A stretch of DNA of 64,000 nt from Niabella sp. (GTDB lineage: Bacteria > Bacteroidota > Bacteroidia > Chitinophagales > Chitinophagaceae): the NCBI RefSeq assembly GCF_030150205.1, contig NZ_JASLGT010000002.1, positions 372,001 to 436,000 on the forward strand. Reading direction: 5' to 3'. The notes under the pieces are model-generated. The model was not told the DNA's origin and did not search any database. It was given only the letters and a program-made list of their open reading frames with translations. Shown here piece after piece: positions 26,175 through 35,843 of this stretch. The number at the start of each line of letters is the position of its first letter. Positions within the stretch are counted from its first letter, which is position 1. Both the position numbers and the translations under genes were made by a program.

Positions 26175-27416
26175 TCAGGCTGCTTGCGGTGCGGCCGGTT
26201 CCTGTGTTGGCTGTTCCTTAAACAGTACCAGGAAGATGAGCATACAAACAATGGCCATGGCAGCCGGTGACAACCATATGTAACGCCAGTAAGTAGTGCC
26301 TTCATATGCCTTAAGTGCTTCGGAAATGAACCCGGCTACCCAAAAGCCGATCAGCATCCCGATCCCGTACATGGCCACGGTTACCAGGCCCTGGGCAGAT
26401 GACCGGTATTGTTTACCTGCAATGGCGTCGGTATAGATCTGTCCGACCACGAACATAAAGTCATAACAAACACCGTGCAGCAGGATGCCCAGGATCAGCA
26501 TAAACGCCAGGTCCTGCCCATCGCCAAACGCAAAGAGCAGGTAACGCAGCGCCCAGGCGCTGATACCGATCAGCATCATTTTTTTATACCCAAGCCGAGC
26601 AAAGAAAAACGGGATCAGCAGCAGGCAGATGATCTCCGAAAGCTGCCCCAGCGCCATTTTGCCCGTGGGGTTGGGCAGGCCGGTAGCCACCAGGAAGGGA
26701 TTGGCATGCTGGTAATAAAACGAAATGGGAATACAGATGATGATGGCCGTGATAAAGAACACCCGGAACCCTTTTTGTTTTAACAAGCCAAGGGCCTGCA
26801 ATCCCAGCGCATCGCCCCAGTAAAATTTTTGATTTTTCTTTAAGGGCGGTGTAGCCGGAAGCAGGAAGCAGAGGAGGCCGAGTGCCAGTGAACAGGCGGC
26901 GCCCAGCAGAAACGTATTGTGCAATTGTCCGGATGCCACGGCTTCCTTTGTATCCCAATGAAACACATAGCTGATAGACCAGCCGGCTACCATCCAACCC
27001 ATGGTTCCAAACAGGCGGATGAATGGATATTGCTTTTTGGGATCGCTGAGATTCCGGAAAGAAACTGAGCTGGTAAGGGCCAGGGTAGACATATAAGCGA
27101 TGAAATACAGGAGCACATAGGGATAAAAGCTGGCTGCGTTGCCGGCCTTGTACATCAGCAGCAGCAAGCCGGCTCCGATCAGGTGCAGTATCCCCATCAC
27201 CCGTTCGGCATTAAAGAATCGGTCTGCAATGAAACCGATAAAGAACGGGGCTGCCACGGCGCCCAGTGATTGGGTGGAGAAAATATTGGAAACTTCCAGG
27301 GGAGCGGCCCCCAGGTTACTTTTTAAGTAGGTGCCCAGGGTTACAAACCAGGACCCTTTCATAAAAAATTCCAGGAACATCATGGCGGATAATTGGACCT
27401 GCAGCGATCGTTTCAT
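26175..27416 (-). CDS. MFS nucleoside:H+ symporter family transporter
   Basis: A 413-residue protein with about twelve membrane helices. The pattern MFLEFFMKGSWFVTLGTYL near the start, and PFFIGFIADRFFNAERVM for loop 2-3, are marks of the nucleoside:proton symporter (NupG/XapB) branch of the major facilitator superfamily. The middle loop is charged (PPLKKNQKFYWGDALG). Its likely role is proton-driven uptake of nucleosides across the inner membrane; in Bacteroidota such genes are often found near nucleoside hydrolases, but none is here. The C-terminus ends in a PTQEPAAPQAA tail. Confidence 0.85.
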   Translation of the reverse strand: MKRSLQVQLSAMMFLEFFMKGSWFVTLGTYLKSNLGAAPLEVSNIFSTQSLGAVAAPFFIGFIADRFFNAERVMGILHLIGAGLLLLMYKAGNAASFYPYVLLYFIAYMSTLALTSSVSFRNLSDPKKQYPFIRLFGTMGWMVAGWSISYVFHWDTKEAVASGQLHNTFLLGAACSLALGLLCFLLPATPPLKKNQKFYWGDALGLQALGLLKQKGFRVFFITAIIICIPISFYYQHANPFLVATGLPNPTGKMALGQLSEIICLLLIPFFFARLGYKKMMLIGISAWALRYLLFAFGDGQDLAFMLILGILLHGVCYDFMFVVGQIYTDAIAGKQYRSSAQGLVTVAMYGIGMLIGFWVAGFISEALKAYEGTTYWRYIWLSPAAMAIVCMLIFLVLFKEQPTQEPAAPQAA

Positions 27417-27602
27417 ATGTAGTTGTCGTTAATAAAAAACTGAAAATAAGGTTGTTTTTTTAGTTTACAAAGGATGCGGTATAGTGATATGGCTTTTAAT
27501 ACAGGAATGGTTGCAATTCTGTGTTGCCGGCAGAGGGGCGGTATACCAGGAAGATTGTTTGTAGCGTGCTGCCGATGGCGCGGTACAACGCCTTTATAAG
27601 AT

Positions 27603-27633
27603 AAAAAAAATCCCCACCGGAGAGGCGGGGATT
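27603..27633 (-). terminator. Rho-independent terminator of secA
   Basis: On the minus strand, AATCCCC...GGGGATT forms a strong GC stem with a run of eight T straight after it. The stem begins 7 bases after the secA stop codon. Confidence 0.92.
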
Positions 27634-27639
27634 GGAGGG

Positions 27640-30600
27640 TTATTCGTTTCTGCCGTGGCAGTTCTTATATTTCTTACCGCTGCCGCAGGGACAAAGATCG
27701 TTGCGGCCTACTTTTGGCGCTACGCGGATCGGCTCCTGTTTTACCGGGGGCTGCGAGGGATCAAAATAATCCCGTTCGTTGGCACCATAGTCTTCACCGG
27801 CGGCATCAATCTCATCCTTGTTGATCCGCATCTTGCTTAAGTCCGTCCGCTCTTCACGGCCTTCCTGGAACCGGGGCGCTTCCTCCTGCGCCGGCAGGTT
27901 GGCCTGTGTAAGGAAGGAGATGATATCCTTGTTCAGGCTGGTGGTCATATTATTGAACAGCTGGAAGGCTTCTACCTTATAAATCACCAACGGATCTTTT
28001 TGTTCCAGGTAAGCGGTCTGTACACTCTGCTTCAGGTCATCCATGGCACGCAGGTGCTCTTTCCAGGCATCATCGATCACCGCAAGGGTAATGGACTTTT
28101 CCATGCTGGAAACCAGCTCACGGCCTTCGGAGGTTATCGTTTTGTCGAGCGGGGCCAGTACGTTGATGGCTTTGCGACCATCCATAAAGGGTACTACCAC
28201 GCTTTCGATATGCGGCCCCTGTGTTTCGCGGATATTCTGGAATACCGGAACTGCCTGCTTTTGGATCAGCTGTTTATGTTCGGTGTAGCGGTCCAGGGCT
28301 TCTGCATATAACCGGTCGGCCAGTTTGGTAGCATCCGTACTGTGGAAGGTTTCTTCGTTAATAGAAGTGTCCATACCAAAGTTTACAATGCTGGCCAGCT
28401 TAAAGCCTTCAAAGTCTTCCTGCTCTTTAAACGAAGAACACAGGCTTTCTGCTACAATAGAGAAGGCATTGTCAATATCCAGCGACAGGCGCTCTCCAAA
28501 CAGTGCGTGGTTCCGCTTTTCATATACGGCATTCCGCTGCTTGTTCATTACATCATCGTATTCCAGTAAGCGTTTACGGATACCAAAGTTGTTTTCCTCT
28601 ACTTTTTTCTGGGCACGCTGAATGCTGTTGCTGATCATGCTGTGCTGGATCACATCGCCTTCCTTATAACCCATTTTATCCATCATGCTGGCAATACGGT
28701 CGCTACCAAACATCCGCATCAGGTCATCTTCCAGGGATACATAGAACAAGGAGCTTCCGGGGTCACCCTGACGACCGGCACGACCTCTTAGCTGGCGGTC
28801 TACACGGCGGCTTTCATGGCGTTCGGTACCAATGATGGCTAACCCGCCGGCTTCTTTTACGCCTGGTCCCAGTTTGATATCGGTACCACGACCCGCCATG
28901 TTGGTGGCAATGGTTACGGCTCCGGCCAAACCCGCTTCGGCAACGATCTGCGCCTCGCGTGAGTGTTGTTTGGCGTTTAATACATTATGAGGGATTTTTT
29001 TCTGCAGCAGCATCCGGCTGAGCAATTCGCTGATCTCTACCGAGGTGGTACCCACCAGCACCGGCCGGCCGGCAGCACGCAATTGCTCAATTTCATCGAT
29101 TACCGCCTTGTATTTTTCGCGCTTGGTCTTATACACCATATCCTGAAGGTCTTTCCGGATAATGGGCACATTGGTGGGGATGGTTACCACATCTAATTTA
29201 TAAATGCTCCACAATTCACCGGCTTCCGTTTCTGCGGTACCGGTCATACCCGCCAGCTTATGATACATACGGAAGAAGTTCTGCAGGGTAATGGTAGCAT
29301 AGGTTTGCGTGGCAGCTTCAATTTTTACATTTTCTTTTGCCTCCAGCGCCTGGTGCAGACCGTCGGAATAACGGCGGCCTTCCATGATACGTCCGGTTTG
29401 CTCATCCACGATCTTGATGGCGCCGTCTACGACCACATATTCATCATCTTTTTCAAAAAGTGCATAGGCTTTTAATAATTGCTGTACCGAATGAATACGA
29501 TCCGCTTTTTGCGAATACTCATTCAGCAATGCCTCTTTTTGTTTGAGTTTATCTTCTGATGGAGCATCGCTTTTTTCTACTTCAGCCAGGGCAACGCCGA
29601 TATCCGGCAATACAAAGAAGTCAGCGTCTTCGCCCACCTTCGTGATCATGGCCAACCCTTTTTCGGTCAGGTCTACCGAATTGGTTTTTTCGTCGATCCT
29701 AAAAAGCAGGTCGGCATCCACGATCTTCATATTGCGCTCCTGCTCCTGCAGGTAGTAATTTTCTGCTTTCTGCATTTTTACCTTAACGCCGGGTTCACTC
29801 AGGAACTTAATCAGCGGCCCGTATTTAGGCAGCCCGCGGAAGGCTCGGTATAAATACAAACCACCGGTTTTAGGATCGTCTTCTCCTTTTTCGAAAAGAC
29901 GTTTGGCTTCGTTCAGGTTGGTACGAACAATGCGCTCCTGTTCCTGGTACAGCTGATGTACGCGGGGTTTGTGAATATGGTATTGCTGCTCATCGCCTTT
30001 ATCAACCGGGCCGCTGATGATCAGTGGTGTACGTGCATCATCGATCAATACGCTATCCACCTCATCCACCATGGCATAGTGGTGCTTGCGCTGCACCATT
30101 TCAGAGGCATTGTGCACCATATTATCCCGCAGGTAATCAAAACCAAATTCATTATTGGTACCGTAGGTAATATCTGCCAGGTAAGCGTTGCGACGGGCTT
30201 CGGAATTGGGCTGGTGTTTATCAATACAATCCACCCGCAGGCCCAGCCACTCAAACACCGGTCCGTTCCATTCCTGGTCACGACGTGCCAGGTAGTCATT
30301 CACGGTAACTACGTGTACACCTTCTCCGGCTAATGCGTTCAGGTAGGCCGGCAGGGTAGACACCAGGGTCTTTCCCTCACCCGTGGCCATTTCAGCGATC
30401 TTACCGGAGTGTAAAACGGCACCCCCGATCAGCTGCACATCGTAATGCACCATGTTCCAGGTGATTTTTGCACCCGCTGCGGTCCAGCTGTTTTGATAAA
30501 TGGCATTATCCCCGTCGATGGTAATATATTCAGCCGTACGCGCCAGCTGCCGGTCCAGTTCGGTTGCTTTGGAAACCAGTTCTGTATTACCGGTAAAGCG

Positions 30601-30963
30601 GCGGGCGGTTTCTTTTACCACGGCAAATGCTTCAGGAAGGATCTCCTCCAGCACTTTTTCAATTTCTTTATCCCGATCCTTTTTCAGATCGTCAATCTGT
30701 TTGTAAATGGCGTCTTTTTGCAGTAATTCCTCATGGGGAAGCTGGTCGGCCTGCTCGTTAAGGGCCGTTACTTTTGCATCAATTTCGCCCAGCCGGTCCT
30801 GGATGCGCTGGCGGAATTCATGGGTCTTATTACGCAGTTCGTCGTTGCTAAGTGATTGGTACTGAGCAAAATTTTTGTTGATTTGTTCAATGACAGGTGC
30901 AAGCTTTTTAACGTCTTTTTCTGATTTGCTGCCACCGAACATTTTAGATAGAAAACCAAACAT
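27640..30963 (-). CDS. secA: preprotein translocase ATPase SecA
   Basis: An 1107-residue motor protein that drives unfolded preproteins through SecYEG. It has the DEAD-like core: MATGEGKTLVSTLPAYL (Walker A), VTVNDYLARRD, VDEVDSVLIDDARTP (Walker B), TNMAGRGTDIKLG, and the arginine-rich RRVDRQLRGRAGRQGDPGSS. Residues 1088-1107 are the SEC-C zinc motif, with Cys1091, Cys1093, Cys1102 and His1103 after NDLCPCGSGKKYKNCH; it binds SecB or ribosomes. The protein is longer than E. coli SecA (901 residues), as usual in Bacteroidota, with extra residues in the region between the nucleotide-binding folds. Monocistronic by its own terminator. Confidence 0.98.
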   Translation of the reverse strand: MFGFLSKMFGGSKSEKDVKKLAPVIEQINKNFAQYQSLSNDELRNKTHEFRQRIQDRLGEIDAKVTALNEQADQLPHEELLQKDAIYKQIDDLKKDRDKEIEKVLEEILPEAFAVVKETARRFTGNTELVSKATELDRQLARTAEYITIDGDNAIYQNSWTAAGAKITWNMVHYDVQLIGGAVLHSGKIAEMATGEGKTLVSTLPAYLNALAGEGVHVVTVNDYLARRDQEWNGPVFEWLGLRVDCIDKHQPNSEARRNAYLADITYGTNNEFGFDYLRDNMVHNASEMVQRKHHYAMVDEVDSVLIDDARTPLIISGPVDKGDEQQYHIHKPRVHQLYQEQERIVRTNLNEAKRLFEKGEDDPKTGGLYLYRAFRGLPKYGPLIKFLSEPGVKVKMQKAENYYLQEQERNMKIVDADLLFRIDEKTNSVDLTEKGLAMITKVGEDADFFVLPDIGVALAEVEKSDAPSEDKLKQKEALLNEYSQKADRIHSVQQLLKAYALFEKDDEYVVVDGAIKIVDEQTGRIMEGRRYSDGLHQALEAKENVKIEAATQTYATITLQNFFRMYHKLAGMTGTAETEAGELWSIYKLDVVTIPTNVPIIRKDLQDMVYKTKREKYKAVIDEIEQLRAAGRPVLVGTTSVEISELLSRMLLQKKIPHNVLNAKQHSREAQIVAEAGLAGAVTIATNMAGRGTDIKLGPGVKEAGGLAIIGTERHESRRVDRQLRGRAGRQGDPGSSLFYVSLEDDLMRMFGSDRIASMMDKMGYKEGDVIQHSMISNSIQRAQKKVEENNFGIRKRLLEYDDVMNKQRNAVYEKRNHALFGERLSLDIDNAFSIVAESLCSSFKEQEDFEGFKLASIVNFGMDTSINEETFHSTDATKLADRLYAEALDRYTEHKQLIQKQAVPVFQNIRETQGPHIESVVVPFMDGRKAINVLAPLDKTITSEGRELVSSMEKSITLAVIDDAWKEHLRAMDDLKQSVQTAYLEQKDPLVIYKVEAFQLFNNMTTSLNKDIISFLTQANLPAQEEAPRFQEGREERTDLSKMRINKDEIDAAGEDYGANERDYFDPSQPPVKQEPIRVAPKVGRNDLCPCGSGKKYKNCHGRNE

Positions 30964-31069
30964 ATAATTATCGCGATATTTTATTAAAAACAGTGATCCT
31001 TCAAAAACAGTGCTATATCCTTTTTAAGCCATTTTGACAGCCTTTTACAGGCGAAGGGCAAAGATACGG

Positions 31070-31535
31070 AAGTTTCGGGGTTCCGGGTTTACCGTTTAAC
31101 GTTTGAAGCTCAATGTTTAAGTTACGTCTGCCCGATGCGGTTCCAGGTTTAATGTTCAAAGTTCCAGGTTGGATCCGTTTTATACATAAGGAGAACAGAC
31201 AAATCTGCGATCCCGGGCGGAATCGGCTGATGGCTGACTGCTGATAACTGAAAGCCGTTCCTGGTTGGATGCGTTTTACACCCGATGATTTATTCACAAT
31301 GGGCTATTTACTTTGGGGGGACATATAGACTGGGGGAACCCGGGACTGTTTCAAACACAAAACGATTCACAGTTCAAGGGGATGCTCGGTTTATCATTCA
31401 ATACCGGATCTCCAATCCCGAACGTGATCAACTGAAAACTGAAGACTGAAAACTAATGGCTTAAAGCTTTTGGACAATTCACTATTGCTTCATTCCCACA
31501 TTCCCACATCTTCAAATTTTCAAATTCATCTCAAA
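31070..31535 (-). repeat. dispersed ordered-word intergenic element, copy C (two units)
   Basis: Read on the minus strand it starts at the nucleotidyltransferase stop with GAATTTGAAAATTTGAAG and GTGGGAATGTGGGAATG, and continues through CAGTTTTCAGTCTTCAG, CGGGATTGGAGATCCGG, GTGAATCGTTTTGTG, CCCGGGTTCCCCCAGTC and TGTGAATAAATCATCG. A second partial unit follows. Low-complexity ORFs here are translations of the repeat, not genes. Confidence 0.7.
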
Positions 31536-31536
31536 T

Positions 31537-32526
31537 TCACCCCAAATCAATACTCGTATTATCCCCGATATTCAAACTGCGGGTTTCGCCTTTAATGCTG
31601 GAGTCGGAACCTATAACCGAATGTTCCAGTACAATATCAAATAAATTGGAGAAGGCGCCTACGATGGAATTCCGGACAATGGATTGGTCCAGGAAGGTGT
31701 TTTCACCCAGGGTAACATTGGGCCCGATGATCGAGTTCCGGATCACACATCCGCTGCCAATGCTTACGGGCGGAACAATGACGGTATTTTCAAACTGGGA
31801 GGCGTCAGCAGTTGCTTTGTATTTGCGCAAAAGCGTGGCATTGGAACGCAGCAGGGTTTCCTTATTGCCGGCATCAAACCAGTTGTCTACCTTAAATGCT
31901 TCAAACTTTACGCCGTTATGGATCATGCAATGCAGCGCATCGGTAATATTAAACTCTCCATGAGTAAGCAGTCCCTTGCGGATATTGGATGCCAGGCATT
32001 CGAACAGGAGCTCGCTTTCGCGGATCTTGTAAATACCCACCATGGCCATATTGGATTTTGGGATATGCGGCTTTTCTACCACCGATTCAATAAATCCATG
32101 GGGATCGATCTCCGCTACCCCAAAATCGCGGGGGTTATCTACCTTCCGGATGCCCACCATGGAATGTTCGTTGTTTAAAACGGATGCCACATCATATTCG
32201 CAGATGGTATCGCCCAGCGAAATAAAAACTTCGTCACCATCCACAATGTTCCGGGTAAGATTTACAGCATGGCCGATGCCACGACGCTCCTGCTGGCTTA
32301 CATAATGCGCCAGGATATCCGGATGATGTTCTTTTACATAATCGGAAATCTTGTCACCCAGGAAGCCCACAATAAAAATAAACTCCTCTATACCCGCTTC
32401 CTTTAGCTGATCGATGATAAAGCTCAACACCGTTTTACCCGCCAGGGGAATCAACGCCTTGGGTTGCGTATAGCTCTGTGGTCGTAGTTTTGTTCCGGCT
32501 CCTGCTACAGGAATGATCGCCTTCAT
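31537..32526 (-). CDS. sugar-phosphate nucleotidyltransferase with left-handed beta-helix
   Basis: A 329-residue NDP-sugar synthase-like protein. Its nucleotide-binding start is MKAIIPVAGAGTKLRPQSYTQ, with QPKALIPLAGK and the metal-binding Asp in SLGDTICEYD. The C-terminal part (about residue 230 on) is hexapeptide-repeat (VIVPPVSIGSGCVIRNSIIG). The family makes NDP-glucose, dTDP-glucose or GDP-mannose donors from sugar 1-phosphate and NTP for cell-wall and O-antigen synthesis. The normal nucleotide-binding signature is GxGTRLxPxT; here it reads GAGTKLRPQS, a Lys for Arg change. Base and sugar specificity are not clear. Stop TGA abuts repeat copy C. Confidence 0.85.
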   Translation of the reverse strand: MKAIIPVAGAGTKLRPQSYTQPKALIPLAGKTVLSFIIDQLKEAGIEEFIFIVGFLGDKISDYVKEHHPDILAHYVSQQERRGIGHAVNLTRNIVDGDEVFISLGDTICEYDVASVLNNEHSMVGIRKVDNPRDFGVAEIDPHGFIESVVEKPHIPKSNMAMVGIYKIRESELLFECLASNIRKGLLTHGEFNITDALHCMIHNGVKFEAFKVDNWFDAGNKETLLRSNATLLRKYKATADASQFENTVIVPPVSIGSGCVIRNSIIGPNVTLGENTFLDQSIVRNSIVGAFSNLFDIVLEHSVIGSDSSIKGETRSLNIGDNTSIDLG

Positions 32527-32759
32527 GTATTTAAATAGTCGTTATCAATTAAATTATCAATGAGCTGAAAAAGAAAAGGGTCCGGCTCATTCGATGGGTG
32601 AAGGTAAGCATTTTCTTTTGTACGGCAGAACCGCCGCCCGGCGTTGCTGTATCAGTAATGGTGGGGCGGCTATGGCGCGAAAAAAACAGGTGGAAAAAAT
32701 GCGCCGATCTTTTTATCTTACAGGGATATTGTGCTTTAAACAGGAAAACGCGTTGCATC

Positions 32760-34037
32760 ATGACCAATTATACGATCATACTGATATTGCTGGGGCTGAT
32801 GGTATTACTGAATGTAGTGGCCGACCGTATAAAGATCGCTGCTCCCATTGTGCTGATCATCGCCGGCATTGCCGTGGGGTTTATTCCGGATATGCCGGTA
32901 CCGGAAATAGACCCGGAGATTATTTTTCTATTATTTCTGCCGCCGCTGCTTTATGATGCCGCATTTAATATTCATTTTAAAGATTTTCGCGAGAACCTGG
33001 GAACGATCAGCGCGCTGGCCATCGGGTTGGTATTTCTGACCACCGCCGGGGTGGCCGTATTATCCTATTACCTCATACCGGGCATGACCTGGCCGCTGGC
33101 CTTTGTGCTGGGTGCCATCCTGGCGGCAACGGATGCGGTGGCTGCCATCAGCATTACCCGCAACCTGGGACTTCCGCGGCATACGGTTACGATACTGGAA
33201 GGAGAGAGCCTGATCAACGATGCATCGGCGCTGGTGGCCTATCGTTTTGCCGTGGCAGCAGTGATGGGCACCACCTTTGTGTGGTGGAAGGCCTCGCTCA
33301 CATTTATCCTGCTGATGGGTGGAGGCTTCCTGGTAGGATTGGTATTGGGCAAATTGCTGGCGGTGATCTTACGCTATGTAAGAAAGAATACCATGGCCGT
33401 GCTGGCCTTTACCCTGCTGGCGCCATTCACCACTTACCTGGTTGCGGAGGAACTGGAGGTGTCGGGGGTGATTGCCGTGGTGATCCTGGGCTTTGGCGTT
33501 TCCATGCTCAGCGAACGCCAGTTTTCTACAGGCCTGCGGCATCAATCCAAAACCATCTGGGAGGTGATCGTATACCTTTTAAACGGGCTGATCTTCATCT
33601 TTATCGGACTGGAATTTCCCATTGTGATCCGCAATATCGACTCTTCGCGGTTTTTGCCCTATATCGGTTATGCATTCCTGATCACTATTGTTACCATCCT
33701 GATCCGGATGATGCGGGTGTTTACACAGCGCCGGCGGCTGGAGAAGGGCTTCCGCAATCCCAAGATGCAACATTCGCGGCGCGCCATTACCGAGTCGGCA
33801 CTGTTGAGTTTCCAGGAAAGTGTCATCATCAGCTGGTCCGGTATGCGGGGCATCGTTTCTTTGGCCATTGCCCTCGGCTTGCCTACACACCTGAAAGACG
33901 GTACTCCGCTTCCCATGCGTAACGATATCATCTTTATTGCCACCGTAGTGGTCATTATTACCATCCTGGGACAGGGACTGTTGCTGCCGGGGATTGTAAA
34001 GCATGTAACGGGGAGGGAGGCAGGCAATGGGGAATAG
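32760..34037 (+). CDS. Na+/H+ antiporter, CPA1 family
   Basis: A 425-residue membrane protein with about 11-12 helices, beginning MTNYTIILILLGLMVLLNVV. The family core is clear: ILAATDAVAAISITRNLGLP holds the TDxVA motif, and GESLINDASALVAYRFA holds the catalytic NDA pair. Such proteins exchange cytoplasmic Na+ for external H+ and govern pH and sodium tolerance. The open frame extends 54 codons upstream, but ATG 32760 gives the standard N-terminus. The last codons and the TAG stop lie inside words of repeat copy D (GGCAATGGGGAATAGATC), so the repeat has supplied the end of the gene. Confidence 0.9.
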   Translation: MTNYTIILILLGLMVLLNVVADRIKIAAPIVLIIAGIAVGFIPDMPVPEIDPEIIFLLFLPPLLYDAAFNIHFKDFRENLGTISALAIGLVFLTTAGVAVLSYYLIPGMTWPLAFVLGAILAATDAVAAISITRNLGLPRHTVTILEGESLINDASALVAYRFAVAAVMGTTFVWWKASLTFILLMGGGFLVGLVLGKLLAVILRYVRKNTMAVLAFTLLAPFTTYLVAEELEVSGVIAVVILGFGVSMLSERQFSTGLRHQSKTIWEVIVYLLNGLIFIFIGLEFPIVIRNIDSSRFLPYIGYAFLITIVTILIRMMRVFTQRRRLEKGFRNPKMQHSRRAITESALLSFQESVIISWSGMRGIVSLAIALGLPTHLKDGTPLPMRNDIIFIATVVVIITILGQGLLLPGIVKHVTGREAGNGE

Positions 34038-34310
34038 ATCATCAGGGAAGAAACGAAATTATCAGTTTTTTAGTTTTCAGCTATCAGCCATCAGTTATCA
34101 GTTGATGCGGTACGGGATCATAGATTTGTTCTTAAACCATAAATCGTTTTGTATAGCTAAAAAGTCCCGGTCCTCCCGGTCAATATGCCTCCCAACAACA
34201 AGGGCAATGGTGAATAGTCAATAGTCAATGGTCAATAGATCATCAAGCATCAAACGGAATCTAACCTGGGAACAATTTCATCGAATATCCTCACGAAGAA
34301 ATGTAAACGG
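34018..34310 (+). repeat. dispersed ordered-word intergenic element, copy D
   Basis: Starts inside the last codons of the antiporter with CAATGGGGAATAGATCATC and fills the convergent gap to the LytTR gene. Words: AACGAAATTATCAG, CAGCTATCAGCCATCAG, ACGGGATCATAGATTTG, CTTAAACCATAAATCGTTTTG, GTCCCGGTCCTCCCGG, GGCAATGGTGAATAGTCAATAG, then AGCATCAAACGGAATCTAAC. Same order as copies B and F. Confidence 0.75.
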
Positions 34311-34321
34311 TCAATGACGAA

Positions 34322-35062
34322 CTATAACCATTTAAAACGTTCACTTAGTTTATCCTTCTGGGCGCGGGCTACGGGTAATTGCATCTTATTATCAAGTGTG
34401 AGGATGAAATCGATCCGGTCGAAATGATTGACTTTATTCAGGTTGACAATATATTGCCGGTGAATGCGAAAAAAATGTCCGTCTTCCAGCAGGTCCTGCA
34501 CTTCCTTCAGGGTTTTTGAAACCACAAAGCGGCTGCCATCCTCCAGTATAAAAACGGAATAATTACCACTGGCTTCCGCGCAAACAATTTCCTTCAGGTT
34601 GATAAAGATGACGCCGGACTGGGTGGAAACGGCCATTTTTGTAACCGGTTCCCCAAGCAGCTGCCGCTGTACCTGGCTGAGTTGTGTTGTTGACGGACTT
34701 TGGTGCCGCGCCGCTTTATCCACTGCTTCCACCAGGTCGGTAGCCAGCACCGGTTTTACCAGGTAATCCAGGGCATTGTACCGAAAGGCCCGGATGGCAT
34801 ATTGGTTATAAGCCGTAACAAAAATAACAGCCGGTTTATAAGGCAGCCGTTCCAGCAGCTGAAAACCGTTAAGGCCGGGCATTTCAATATCCAGGAACAG
34901 TAGTTGCGGCTGTAGTGAAAGAATTGCGGGCAGGGCCTGCTGCGGATCATTGCTGCTGTGCAATACGGATACGCCGGGACAATGTTTCGCCAGCTGAAGT
35001 TCCAGCAGCGCCGTGCTGTCTGGCTCATCATCTACCAGTATGGCTGTTAATGCTGTGCTCAT
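34322..35062 (-). CDS. LytTR-family response regulator
   Basis: A 246-residue regulator. Residues 1-125 are a receiver domain (acidic pocket DDEP near residue 11, phosphorylated Asp58 in LLFLDIEMPG, Lys in LDYLVKPV). Residues ~145-246 are a LytTR DNA-binding domain (VIFINLKEIVCAEASGNYS, HRQYIVNLNKVNHFDRID). These bind short direct repeats and often control envelope or extracellular-product genes. Its start overlaps the kinase gene by 35 bases, so the pair is translationally coupled. It is the last gene of a four-gene operon. Confidence 0.93.
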   Translation of the reverse strand: MSTALTAILVDDEPDSTALLELQLAKHCPGVSVLHSSNDPQQALPAILSLQPQLLFLDIEMPGLNGFQLLERLPYKPAVIFVTAYNQYAIRAFRYNALDYLVKPVLATDLVEAVDKAARHQSPSTTQLSQVQRQLLGEPVTKMAVSTQSGVIFINLKEIVCAEASGNYSVFILEDGSRFVVSKTLKEVQDLLEDGHFFRIHRQYIVNLNKVNHFDRIDFILTLDNKMQLPVARAQKDKLSERFKWL

Positions 35063-35843
35063 TTAATGGTAATTTTAGTATGACCAATGTACCCGCCGGC
35101 TGATCATTTTCATAAAGATCGGTAGTGGTTACCTGTGCAGCAATTCCATATTTTTCCTTGATCAGCGCCATGCGTTCACCGGTGATTTGCGTGCCGTAGG
35201 ATTTGTAGGTTTCGGCCGGTTTGCTTTTCAGTTCCGCAGCTTTTTGGCGGCCAATGCCATTATCGTGGATGGAGATGACCAGGGTTTCCTGTGCATGATC
35301 CTGTGAAAAACGGATCGATATGGTTCCGCCTTCTTTTTTATGCATCAGTCCGTGCCAGATGGCATTTTCGATATAGGGTTGAACCAGCATGGGAGGGATT
35401 TCTATAAATTCGCTGTCTACATTGTCATCTACCTGCAATTCATAAGACAGTTTTTCTTTAAACCGCATGGCTTCCAGCTGAAGGTATAATGCAAGGGTAT
35501 CGATTTCCTCGCTGAGCGGTACCTTTTCCCTCCGTGCATTGTGCAGGGTAATGCGAATGAGGCGGGCGAACATACCCAGGTATGCGCCCGCCGCCTCGCT
35601 GTTATTTTGTTCCGTATAAAGTTTGATGCTGTTGAGACAATTAAAAATAAAATGCGGGTTCATCTGGCTGCTCAGGGCCGCAAAGTTCACATCATTGATA
35701 CGCGCCTGCAACTGGGCTTCCTTTAAGAGCTGGGATAGCTTTTGTTTGCGGGCAAGGAGGATGACCGTTATGATAATACCTATGAGGAGGGCAATGACAA
35801 AAATTGCAACAATAACTCCAATCCAAATAGTTGTTCCATTCAT
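35028..35843 (-). CDS. LytS-like sensor histidine kinase without sensor domain
   Basis: A 271-residue kinase of the His_kinase/LytS type. It has one N-terminal helix (IGVIVAIFVIALLIGIIITVILLA, about 8-31), then a short coiled linker, and goes straight into the phosphoacceptor region: NPHFIFNCLNSIKLY with His64. The ATP-binding lobe follows (PYIENAIWHGLMHK N-box, HDNGIGRQ G1 box). There is no periplasmic loop and no PAS or TPR domain, so input must come from another protein. The membrane protein encoded just upstream, overlapping by four bases, is the natural candidate. It passes phosphate to the coupled LytTR regulator. Confidence 0.9.
   Translation of the reverse strand: MNGTTIWIGVIVAIFVIALLIGIIITVILLARKQKLSQLLKEAQLQARINDVNFAALSSQMNPHFIFNCLNSIKLYTEQNNSEAAGAYLGMFARLIRITLHNARREKVPLSEEIDTLALYLQLEAMRFKEKLSYELQVDDNVDSEFIEIPPMLVQPYIENAIWHGLMHKKEGGTISIRFSQDHAQETLVISIHDNGIGRQKAAELKSKPAETYKSYGTQITGERMALIKEKYGIAAQVTTTDLYENDQPAGTLVILKLPLNEHSINSHTGR

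Noticed and set aside
31013..31297. 94-residue ORF on the minus strand
   Set aside because: It is a translation of the dispersed repeat (repeated RIQPGT and LNIKPGT words), not a gene.
33281..33922. 213-residue ORF inside the antiporter gene
   Set aside because: Shadow of the antiporter in another frame; the antiporter frame has all the family motifs.
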